Source of the DNA: Saprospiraceae bacterium
GTDB taxonomy: Bacteria; Bacteroidota; Bacteroidia; Chitinophagales; Saprospiraceae
DNA length: 64,000 nt
Assembly: GCA_016719615.1 (NCBI GenBank)
Contig: JADJYQ010000005.1
Span: forward strand, 402,001-466,000
Direction of reading: 5' to 3'
Below are positions 35,176 to 42,948 of this stretch, piece by piece. A program made the translations under genes and the position numbers. A model generated the notes under the pieces. It made no database searches and was not told the origin of the DNA. It worked only from the letters and a program-made list of their open reading frames with translations. How positions within the stretch are numbered: position 1 is the stretch's first letter; each line of letters opens with the position of its first letter.

Positions 35176-36138
35176 ATGAATTCAAACGATTGGTATATAA
35201 AATCTGAGAGGGTACAATGGAGCATGGTTATCCTCATTATAGCCGTTAGCTTATTTTTTGTATCACCACCTGAAGGATTTTTATGGGCAAAGTTGATTTC
35301 AAATTATGCGATCCATTGGATGCTGTTTTGTTTGTTAGGTGGAGTTATTACGCTGTTTATTGAACACGAGAAGCTCTTGTACACATTTATGATATGTTCA
35401 GCACTTATGGCCTTTTATCTCATGAATTCATTTAATACAGACTTAAAACTAGCGAAATTCTCGAGTCCTAATGCAATACAGTTGGCTTTTATCAACCCCA
35501 CCTTGAGCAACGATGACAAAATTAAAATGCTTCAATTTGTTTTTAAAAAAGCACCAGATGTGATCATTTTGCAAGAATTTACGCCGGATATGCTTGAGTG
35601 GGTAAAGGCTTATCAACAAGAATATCCGTATCAATATTTATTGCCTAGAATAGATCCTTTGGGCAAGGCGATACTTTCGAAATTCAACTTAAGCAGTCCA
35701 AACGAATTTGAACTTATGGACAATCCGGTCCTCAATTTATATATTACGAGCTCGCAGAATGATAGCTTTCAAATTATAGTATGTAATCATTTGCCGCCTA
35801 TTACACTGATGGCCTACCGAAAACTTAATCAGTTTCTGACTGCGCTGTCCAATACGCTCTCCAATGCTCATCAGAATTTAATACTTGTTGCAGATTTTAA
35901 TATTGTACCCTGGTCACGGGAATTGCGGATTTTCAGAAATAACTCGGGTTTGGTCGCCAGTCGCAGGGACAATGCAGATACCGGCCCTGAAACCGGGAAT
36001 TTAGATATTCTAAATACGGCCAGTATGGAACTCATGTATAGTAAAAATCTGGAGTGCTCCTATTTTGAAGTCATTGTAGATTCATTTGGCAATCCTTTTG
36101 GAATTATGGGTCGATATCAAAAAAAGTTTGTTTTTTAA
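35176..36138 (+). CDS. Membrane-anchored EEP-family (endonuclease/exonuclease/phosphatase) protein, catalytically doubtful
   Basis: A 320-residue protein with three hydrophobic segments in residues 15-90 and an EEP-like domain from about 98. Early motifs fit: FINPTL, a PDVIILQEF Glu motif, NHLPP and ADFNIVPWS (D-x-N). The late EEP motif, normally S-D-H, is replaced by a region ending VDSFGNPFGIMGRY, so the general-base His and its Asp are not evident. It may therefore be inactive or divergent. Signal peptide is absent; the anchor is N-terminal. No neighbour suggests a role. Confidence 0.7.
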   Translation: MNSNDWYIKSERVQWSMVILIIAVSLFFVSPPEGFLWAKLISNYAIHWMLFCLLGGVITLFIEHEKLLYTFMICSALMAFYLMNSFNTDLKLAKFSSPNAIQLAFINPTLSNDDKIKMLQFVFKKAPDVIILQEFTPDMLEWVKAYQQEYPYQYLLPRIDPLGKAILSKFNLSSPNEFELMDNPVLNLYITSSQNDSFQIIVCNHLPPITLMAYRKLNQFLTALSNTLSNAHQNLILVADFNIVPWSRELRIFRNNSGLVASRRDNADTGPETGNLDILNTASMELMYSKNLECSYFEVIVDSFGNPFGIMGRYQKKFVF

Positions 36139-36303
36139 CATGCTCTTGTTGAAATTAAATTCCTTGGCGATTAAGGTTTATAAAGGAAACACTTCAAATC
36201 TTCAATTTTCTTTGAACGTTGTATATTGTGGTACATTTAAGGTGAAATAAAATTTTGAATTATTCATTCTTTAATCCATTATAGAACCGGATTTCAAGTC
36301 TTT

Positions 36304-37497
36304 TTGTCAGTTTGTATATTCTCATTACAAACGCTATTTGTTCATAATAGTATCCTTGCCAAGGAAGCTACGATCAGGATTCCTTTTAGGTATGTTCAAT
36401 CATTTATCATTATTGATGTCCAAATTGAAAATGTAATTCCATTACAATTGATTTTTGATACAGGTGCAGAGCACACTATTCTCTTTGAGAAATATTGGAC
36501 GGATATCATCAGCAATGCATATCAAAGGGATATAAAGGTAATTGGATCTGATTTACAAACAGAAATTCCTGCGAAATTGACCCACCCACTGAGCTTAAAT
36601 TTTCCTTTGAGGTATAAATGTTTAACGCAGCTCATAGTTCTTGAAGATCACTCCACTAATATATCCCAGGTCATAGGAGAGCCGGTACATGGTATTTTAA
36701 GTGCTTCCCTTTTTAGTCAGTTTATAATACAAATCGATTACAAAAAACGAAATATCATTCTGCATCCACTTTCAACAAAAGTACCCGAAGGATTTACTGA
36801 ATTGGATATTCAAATTTATAAAAATAAGCCTTATTTGGAAACGGAAGTAGCTACTAAATGGGGCCAAAAACAAAAATTAAACTTGCTGTTGGATACAGGT
36901 GCAAGTTTGTCGCTTTTGATGTACACGGATTCTACATCCAACATTGATTTACCAGATAAAATGATCCCAGGATATCTCGGGAGCGGATTGGGTGGTATGT
37001 TGAAGGGATTTGTAGGTAAAGTTGGGCTCATTTATTTGGATACTTTTACTCTTTCAAATGTGATTTCGCATTTTTTAATGGTTGATACAGAATATTCTAG
37101 AATTGAAAAGCAGAATAAACAAGGATTGATTGGAAATTTAATGTTAGAGAAATTTGAACTTTATATTGATTACCATAGGAAAAAACTTTTTCTGAAACCT
37201 ACTAAAAAGTTATACAAGGAAATAAAATTTGATAAATCGGGAATGCTCATCATCAGTGGCGGGAATCATTTGCAAAATTATTATGTATCACAAGTCATAC
37301 CTAATTCACCTGCATATGAAGCCGGGATCTTGCCGAAAGACGAGCTGGTAAGCATTAATGGATGGCCTTGTTCCTGGTTAAGTTTAAGTAAAATACTTTC
37401 AAGTTTTCAAAAAGAAGAGGGTAAAAAGATAAATCTAAAATTGAGACGAAATGGGAAGAAAATTAAAATTAGTTTTAATTTGAAAAGTCTAATTTGA
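36304..37497 (+). CDS. Retropepsin-like aspartic protease with two protease domains and a PDZ domain
   Basis: A 397-residue protein. A signal-like N-terminus is followed by a first retropepsin-like unit with DTGAEHTIL near residue 51, a second with DTGASLSLL near 198, and a C-terminal PDZ domain from about 320 (YVSQVIPNSPAYEAGILPKDELVSING). Two DTG motifs in one chain could form an intramolecular pepsin-like active site. Such aspartyl-protease-PDZ proteins are common in Bacteroidota. The start is TTG because no ATG exists between the upstream stop and the signal region; this is less certain. Confidence 0.85.
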   Translation: MSVCIFSLQTLFVHNSILAKEATIRIPFRYVQSFIIIDVQIENVIPLQLIFDTGAEHTILFEKYWTDIISNAYQRDIKVIGSDLQTEIPAKLTHPLSLNFPLRYKCLTQLIVLEDHSTNISQVIGEPVHGILSASLFSQFIIQIDYKKRNIILHPLSTKVPEGFTELDIQIYKNKPYLETEVATKWGQKQKLNLLLDTGASLSLLMYTDSTSNIDLPDKMIPGYLGSGLGGMLKGFVGKVGLIYLDTFTLSNVISHFLMVDTEYSRIEKQNKQGLIGNLMLEKFELYIDYHRKKLFLKPTKKLYKEIKFDKSGMLIISGGNHLQNYYVSQVIPNSPAYEAGILPKDELVSINGWPCSWLSLSKILSSFQKEEGKKINLKLRRNGKKIKISFNLKSLI

Positions 37498-37735
37498 AAT
37501 AATTCAAAAACAATAGAAATAGGTCCACGGTCCTTGTCGGAAGTAATTACTTGCCTAAATTCAGATGACTTTTAGAAAGAGAATAAATTCAAATTATTTT
37601 CTCTAAATTTTTAGAAATTCATATAAGCTGGTGCTTAAATTTATTTTTGTCGCATTAGGAGAAAGTTAATAAACTTTATGATCAGTTTGGAGAAGTGCTC
37701 AGGTGTAATATGCAATTTCATATAAAATATTGGCG

Positions 37736-37743
37736 TATTTTTG
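37736..37743 (+). promoter_or_regulatory. -7 promoter box of the PGI/PMI gene (TATTTTTG)
   Basis: TATTTTTG is a full TAnnTTTG match. It contains the TTG at 37741 that could otherwise be taken as a start, so translation should begin at the ATG at 37765, about 16 nt into the message. Confidence 0.6.
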
Positions 37744-37764
37744 CGGAGTCCAAGTAAACAAAAC

Positions 37765-38778
37765 ATGGAAATGAGTATGTTTGAAATGGTTCGTCGTTTT
37801 CCAGATCAATTGAAAGAGGGATTGGAATTGTTTAAATTGAGCGACGTAAGTTCTGGTGAGCAAGCTGTCCTCAATATTTATATTAGTGGAATGGGAGGCT
37901 CAGCAGTAGGCGCAGATTTTGTAGAGGCTATTGTTCGGGATGTTTGTAACGTTCCAATTACAGTTGGAAAGTCCTATACGGTGCCACATTTTATTTCAGA
38001 AAATACGCTGGCCATCGTCTCCTCGTATTCAGGAAATACGGAAGAGACGATTTCTTCATATCATCAATTGGTTCAACGAGGTGCAAAAGTAGTTGTCATA
38101 AGTTCTGGTGGTGAGTTGATCAGAAGGGCTCATGAATTAAAACAGGATATTATTCAATTGCCTTCTGGGTGGTCTTCTCCAAGGGCTTGCCTCTCTTATT
38201 CTTTGGTGGCACAACTATATGCATTGCACAAATTAAATATCATTGATCATTTTTATGTGAAACAATTAATCGCTTCAATTAAATTGATGGAAGATTGTCG
38301 TGAAGAGATCATTGAACAAGCCAGACAATTAGCTGACTTATTACAGGATAAGTGGGTCGTAATTTACAGTTCTGATCATTTTGAACCAGTTTGTTTAAGG
38401 TTTAGACAACAGATCAATGAAAATAGCAAAATGTTGTGCTGGCATAATGTAATTCCTGAAATGAATCATAATGAATTGGTTGGTTGGCGCTGGAATCATC
38501 CATTTGTCGCGTCTGTTTTTATAAGAGATCGCGAAGAATATTCCAGAATTCAGGCAAGGATGGAATTAACCAAAGAAGTTGTTGGCCATTATGCTGCATC
38601 AGTAATGGATATTTATGCTCGTGGGGATTCCTATTTGGAAAAATCCTTATATCTGGTGCACTTGCTTGATTTTGTAAGTGTATTTCTTGCAGAAAAAAAT
38701 CAGGTAGATGCTGTGGAGGTGCGCGTTATTGATTTTTTAAAAACCGAACTTTCAAAATTGCCCCAAAACCAAGCATAA
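37765..38778 (+). CDS. Bifunctional phosphoglucose/phosphomannose isomerase
   Basis: A 337-residue SIS-domain protein. The sugar-phosphate isomerase fold is shown by YISGMGGSAVGADF, SSYSGNTEETIS and the bacterial PGI C-terminal segment with IPEMNHNELVGW. It interconverts fructose-6-phosphate with glucose- and mannose-6-phosphate. Start placed at ATG 37765 because an upstream in-frame TTG is part of the promoter box; ATG at 37771 or 37777 cannot be excluded. Its 3' end overlaps the convergent lnt gene by 53 nt. Confidence 0.9.
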   Translation: MEMSMFEMVRRFPDQLKEGLELFKLSDVSSGEQAVLNIYISGMGGSAVGADFVEAIVRDVCNVPITVGKSYTVPHFISENTLAIVSSYSGNTEETISSYHQLVQRGAKVVVISSGGELIRRAHELKQDIIQLPSGWSSPRACLSYSLVAQLYALHKLNIIDHFYVKQLIASIKLMEDCREEIIEQARQLADLLQDKWVVIYSSDHFEPVCLRFRQQINENSKMLCWHNVIPEMNHNELVGWRWNHPFVASVFIRDREEYSRIQARMELTKEVVGHYAASVMDIYARGDSYLEKSLYLVHLLDFVSVFLAEKNQVDAVEVRVIDFLKTELSKLPQNQA

Positions 38779-40483
38779 GAATCAGAAAGGAAAGCGCAAG
38801 TGCGATATAAACAATAAAATCGCCATATTTGAGATAAAATGTCTCCTGGTTAGAAAAACGGATGTTATTTCGAATTGCTGTTGATTTCCCATACTCAGTT
38901 CTATCCTTTATTTCCCCCTTTGCATCAATAAAACAAGAAACTCCTGTGTTTGCAGATCTTGCAATAGACCTTCGGTATTCAATAGCACGTAATGCTCCAA
39001 AATACAAATGTTGGCGGTAGCCAGGGGTATTATCCCACCAGCCATCGTTGGTCATAATAAATATTGCCTGAGCCCCTTTGCGGATATATTCACCTACGTA
39101 AGCTCCATAAATCGATTCATAACAAATAACAGGAGCAATCTTTAATCCATCGGATTCAAAGACACTTCTTTCTTTTTGTTTTCCTAAGCCATAAATAGAA
39201 CCACCAAGTTTGTCGACAATAGGTTTTAAAAATGGGAGTAAATGTCTGTAAGGAAAAGTTTCTACACCTGGCACCAGTTTAGATTTTACATAAACCGGAA
39301 AATCATTTCCTGTGCCACAAATTTGAGCGGCACTGTTTTGGATTTCAAAATATTTTGTGGGCCCACCTCTATTACTGGGTCTTGCAGCTTCCGAAAGTGT
39401 TTCGCCTTCACGAAAAGTTCTCAAAGTTCCCAATCCGGTTACGAGACACATTTTCCCATACATATTACATAAATCGCGCATCCTTATGACTCGCCAATCA
39501 TTTGCAAATGCACCTATTTCTAAATACTCAAAACTGGTTTCCGGCCAAATCAGATATTTTGTATGTGGGCTAATAAAATTTCTGGATAATTTTTCAAATT
39601 GAATCATTTGTAAATTTTCATCCACTGAAAATTTTTCAAAATGCGGTTCATAATTGGGTTGAACGATGGCAACTTCTACTGATTCACCATTTAATTCAGT
39701 AGTTTTCAAAATGGAACTCGAAATATAAATGGGTATACCCAATAATAGCATTGCTGAAAAACATAATATAAGTCTTAACTTTTTAGAGATCAGGATGTAT
39801 AAACCCAATGCATTTAGTGACAAAGCCCATAAACTTCCACCAAATGCACCTGTATATTCATACCATTGTATCCAATTGGGGTAAAAAGCAAATCCATTAC
39901 CCAATGAAAGCCAAGGCCAGGAAATGTCCCATTGATGATGTCCCCATTCATAGCTTATCCAAAAAACGATCAAAGCGGGGAGCCATAGATATTTAATTTT
40001 TCGTCCAATCCAAATGGCCGCCAACCAAGGGATACACATAAATAAGCTGTTGAGTATAAAAGCAACCAATCCGGGTACTAACGCAGCATTAGCTACCCAA
40101 TAAGTCGCCAATATATTCCACAACATAAAGGCATGAAACGCGTATAAAAAATGGGCCCACATAAAAATTCTCGATCCCTGCTCTAGCTTGTAAGTAGCAT
40201 AGAGCAGCGGAATAAACCCGATACACAATAAAGGACTGGTATAAACAAATGCTTTGCCTAAAATCAAACCACTTGCAGTACTAAGCAGAAAATAAAGAAG
40301 ATGCTCATTTGTAGATTGATATTTCCAAAAAACGGAAAGCGAAAGTACCAACCAGCTACCCAGTAATAAATACAAAGGAGTATGTCCCCAAAATGTGTTT
40401 TTGAGCATGTAGGAAGCTCCGTAAGTTGCCAAAATGCCTGAAAGGAGGATTACCGGTAGGAGGTAGTTTTTTTTGAATTTCAT
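38726..40483 (-). CDS. lnt: Apolipoprotein N-acyltransferase
   Basis: A 585-residue membrane enzyme that adds the third acyl chain to lipoproteins. About eight hydrophobic segments precede a nitrilase-fold domain with the catalytic triad visible: Glu in WPETSFEYL, Lys in YVKSKLVPGVETFPY and Cys in PVICYESIYG. The end is a final membrane segment. It suits a genome that encodes several lipoproteins, including those in this window. Convergent with the isomerase gene, their 3' ends overlapping by 53 nt. Confidence 0.93.
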   Translation of the reverse strand: MKFKKNYLLPVILLSGILATYGASYMLKNTFWGHTPLYLLLGSWLVLSLSVFWKYQSTNEHLLYFLLSTASGLILGKAFVYTSPLLCIGFIPLLYATYKLEQGSRIFMWAHFLYAFHAFMLWNILATYWVANAALVPGLVAFILNSLFMCIPWLAAIWIGRKIKYLWLPALIVFWISYEWGHHQWDISWPWLSLGNGFAFYPNWIQWYEYTGAFGGSLWALSLNALGLYILISKKLRLILCFSAMLLLGIPIYISSSILKTTELNGESVEVAIVQPNYEPHFEKFSVDENLQMIQFEKLSRNFISPHTKYLIWPETSFEYLEIGAFANDWRVIRMRDLCNMYGKMCLVTGLGTLRTFREGETLSEAARPSNRGGPTKYFEIQNSAAQICGTGNDFPVYVKSKLVPGVETFPYRHLLPFLKPIVDKLGGSIYGLGKQKERSVFESDGLKIAPVICYESIYGAYVGEYIRKGAQAIFIMTNDGWWDNTPGYRQHLYFGALRAIEYRRSIARSANTGVSCFIDAKGEIKDRTEYGKSTAIRNNIRFSNQETFYLKYGDFIVYIALALSFLILMLGFGAILKVRFLKNQ

Positions 40484-40605
40484 AGCGCTTTTTCGGTTCG
40501 GAAAGGTACAAATTTCGAGACAAACTGCTTGTTAATTATTGATTATCAAGGAGTTCGTTAATAAAAAAGCCTCTTATTTATTTTTTAAAATTTTAAAAAA
40601 AATAC

Positions 40606-40613
40606 TATCTTTG
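40606..40613 (+). promoter_or_regulatory. -7 promoter box of rpmE2 (TATCTTTG)
   Basis: TATCTTTG, followed by CA, is the classic Bacteroidota -7 form. It lies 22 nt before the ATG. Confidence 0.65.
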
Positions 40614-40635
40614 CACTCCAAAATACAAAAAAGCC

Positions 40636-40899
40636 ATGAAAAAAGATTTGCACCCGGCTAATTATCGTTTTGTTGTCTTTAAAGATTTCTCATGTAATGA
40701 GGCTTTCTTGACGCGTTCCTGCGCTGCTACCAAAGAAACCATTGTATGGGATGATGGCAATGAGTATCCTTTGATTCGTTTGGAGATTTCATCAAAATCT
40801 CACCCTTTCTTTACAGGTAAAATGAAATTTATAGATACTGCAGGTAGAATTGATAAATTTAACAAGAAATTCGCAGGATCGAAATTTGCTAAAACTTAA
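40636..40899 (+). CDS. rpmE2: 50S ribosomal protein L31 type B
   Basis: An 87-residue protein of type B form: MKKDLHPANYRFVVFKD, FLTRSCAATKET, and HPFFTGKMKFIDTAGRIDKF. The zinc-binding CxxC pair of type A L31 is missing, as expected of the zinc-independent form. It has a standard promoter box and a strong terminator immediately after the stop codon, so it is probably monocistronic. Confidence 0.97.
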   Translation: MKKDLHPANYRFVVFKDFSCNEAFLTRSCAATKETIVWDDGNEYPLIRLEISSKSHPFFTGKMKFIDTAGRIDKFNKKFAGSKFAKT

Positions 40900-40907
40900 A
40901 AAAAATC

Positions 40908-40931
40908 ACCCCGCAACCTGCGGGGTTTTTT
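40908..40931 (+). terminator. Intrinsic terminator of rpmE2
   Basis: ACCCCGC and GCGGGGT form a perfect 7-bp stem around a 5-nt loop, followed by T6, 9 nt past the stop. It is preceded by a run of A, so it could act in both directions. The next ATG is only 4 nt beyond. Confidence 0.9.
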
Positions 40932-40935
40932 ATTT

Positions 40936-42144
40936 ATGTTCATCAGGAACCTCATTTTAGTGGACCCCCAACATAAGGATCAGTTCAAACCTCTGTCTTG
41001 GACCAGACCCTTGGCAGCCTTTCGCTTTGGCATTCTGAGCATTATGGAGAAATGGGCTTTGAGATTCCATGCAGAAACAAGCCATTGCGTTTCTTTTCCA
41101 TTATCTGATCTTTATCCTGCCCAAATTCAGAATGATAACTTTGTGGTTCAGGGTCATTTGATCCCAAATAATGATCTGTGCTACCTCATTTCTAATTTGC
41201 AAGAAGGTGAGTTTCTGGTATGCGACGATTTATGGGTTGCAGGACGCCTTAACAAACAGCAATGCCTGGATTTTCTGCAACATTTTTCTTTGAATGGATT
41301 TAATAAACAGTTCGTTGATAAACATCTTGTCAATGGAATCTACAGACCCTGGGAACTATTCCAAAGGAAGGCCATTGAATTGGAACAGGATTATCAATTG
41401 ATAACAGCCGGACGATTTACAACACCAATCCATGAAAGTAATGCGATCATCGGAAATCAGCTTTTTGTAGAAGAGGGTGCTCGCATGATGGCTTGTACAC
41501 TCAATTCTCAAACAGGTCCAATATACATTGGTAGAAATGTTGAAATAATGGAGGGAAGTATGTTGCGCGGACCTTTAGCGATCTGTGAAGGATCTATTGT
41601 AAAGATGGGTGCCAAAATTTATGGCGCAACATCTATAGGTCCCGAATCAAGAATTGGTGGCGAAATTAATAATTGCATTTTTCAAGCATATTCAAACAAA
41701 GCTCACGATGGCTTTCTTGGCAATAGTATCATAGGCGAATGGGTCAATATTGGTGCAGATACGAATGCTTCGAATTTGAAAAATAATTACGAAGATGTCA
41801 AACTATGGAATTATAACACCAAAAGATTTGATAAAACTGCAAGTCTATTTTGTGGATTGATCATGGGCGATCATGCGAAGTGTGGTATCAACACTATGTT
41901 CAACACCGGCACGGTTGTTGGTTTTGGGGCTAATGTATTTGGGGCAGGGTTTCCGCGGCAATTCGTGCCAGATTTTGCCTGGGGCGGTGCTTCTGGTTTC
42001 TCAACTTTTACTTTGGATAAATTCTTTGCGACTGCTCAAAAAGTAATGGAAAGAAGACATGTTCCTCTAACAGATTCCAATAAAAAATTGTTCGAATATA
42101 TTTTCTCGGAAAGTCGGGAATTCAGGAATTGGGATTCTATATGA
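40936..42144 (+). CDS. GlmU-like sugar nucleotidyltransferase with left-handed beta-helix
   Basis: A 402-residue protein. The N-terminal part (NLILVDPQHKDQFKPLSWTRPLAAFRFG) is a degenerate nucleotidyltransferase-like domain; from about residue 170 hexapeptide repeats give a left-handed beta-helix (AIIGNQLFVEEGARM, IYIGRNVEIMEGSML, VNIGADTNASNLKN). Similar proteins in Bacteroidota are called putative sugar nucleotidyl transferase or GlmU family. The canonical GxGTRM loop is absent, so activity is uncertain. Its start immediately follows the rpmE2 terminator; its stop overlaps the methyltransferase start (ATGA). Confidence 0.82.
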   Translation: MFIRNLILVDPQHKDQFKPLSWTRPLAAFRFGILSIMEKWALRFHAETSHCVSFPLSDLYPAQIQNDNFVVQGHLIPNNDLCYLISNLQEGEFLVCDDLWVAGRLNKQQCLDFLQHFSLNGFNKQFVDKHLVNGIYRPWELFQRKAIELEQDYQLITAGRFTTPIHESNAIIGNQLFVEEGARMMACTLNSQTGPIYIGRNVEIMEGSMLRGPLAICEGSIVKMGAKIYGATSIGPESRIGGEINNCIFQAYSNKAHDGFLGNSIIGEWVNIGADTNASNLKNNYEDVKLWNYNTKRFDKTASLFCGLIMGDHAKCGINTMFNTGTVVGFGANVFGAGFPRQFVPDFAWGGASGFSTFTLDKFFATAQKVMERRHVPLTDSNKKLFEYIFSESREFRNWDSI

Positions 42145-42830
42145 ACTTGACTTCCGGTCAACAACCCAATCTATTTTGGAAGCTCTTGAGTTATATCGTG
42201 GATATTCCAATAGAACAATTGTCCTCTGAATTCAACCCTACCATTCATTTGTTTCTGTCCTGCGGTGAATTTAAGCTAGTGAGTGATACAGCCATTTATT
42301 CTTACGGCTTAAAATATGAGCATTTTGTTGCCGCTTTTAAAAAAATTAAAATTGAATCTAAGAATCCAAAATCAATTTTAATATTAGGATTGGGGACGGG
42401 AAGCATACCTCAAATGTTACAGTCCAAATTTAATATTCAGGCAAACTTTGATTTTGTAGAAAAAGATCCGGAAATTATTTTTTTATTTGAAAAGTATCAG
42501 GACTATATATTTACCGGACAATTCAAATGCTATTGTGAAGATGGATTAGACTTTTTGAAAAATTCGAGAAAGAAATACGACCTGATTTGTATGGATATTT
42601 TTGAAGATAGCACTATCCCAAAAAAATTTGAGTCGAAAGATTTCCTGGAGTTGTTAAAGGCAAATTTAAATGTATCCGGGATTTTACTTTACAACCGACT
42701 CCATGACAATTCTGAAAATCAGAAAAAGAATAATGACTTTTTAGTGCCATTCTCGCAAATTTTTCCGCGACATTTAGTTTTTAAACATGACTATAATTGG
42801 ATACTTATAGTAGAAAATGACTTAGCTTAA
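42141..42830 (+). CDS. Spermidine-synthase-like methyltransferase fold protein
   Basis: A 229-residue class I SAM-fold protein. Motif I is ILGLGTGSIPQML near residue 80, the acidic second strand end is FVEKDPE, and motif IV is DLICMDIFEDSTIP. This pattern is that of the polyamine aminopropyltransferase family, but the N-terminal beta-hairpin and polyamine-binding acidic residues are not all apparent. Start taken at the ATG of the ATGA overlap with the upstream gene rather than a TTG four codons earlier. Substrate unknown; co-translation with the nucleotidyltransferase-like gene suggests a linked role. Confidence 0.78.
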   Translation: MNLTSGQQPNLFWKLLSYIVDIPIEQLSSEFNPTIHLFLSCGEFKLVSDTAIYSYGLKYEHFVAAFKKIKIESKNPKSILILGLGTGSIPQMLQSKFNIQANFDFVEKDPEIIFLFEKYQDYIFTGQFKCYCEDGLDFLKNSRKKYDLICMDIFEDSTIPKKFESKDFLELLKANLNVSGILLYNRLHDNSENQKKNNDFLVPFSQIFPRHLVFKHDYNWILIVENDLA

Positions 42831-42948
42831 TTTCTATCATCTTTTTTTGCGAATTCAACTGAAATTCTTTTCGCTTATAATGCACAATTTTATGAGGCAG
42901 CTCAAACAAATTGCCAATGTATCCCGAAAAACTGCTTCTAAACTAACT

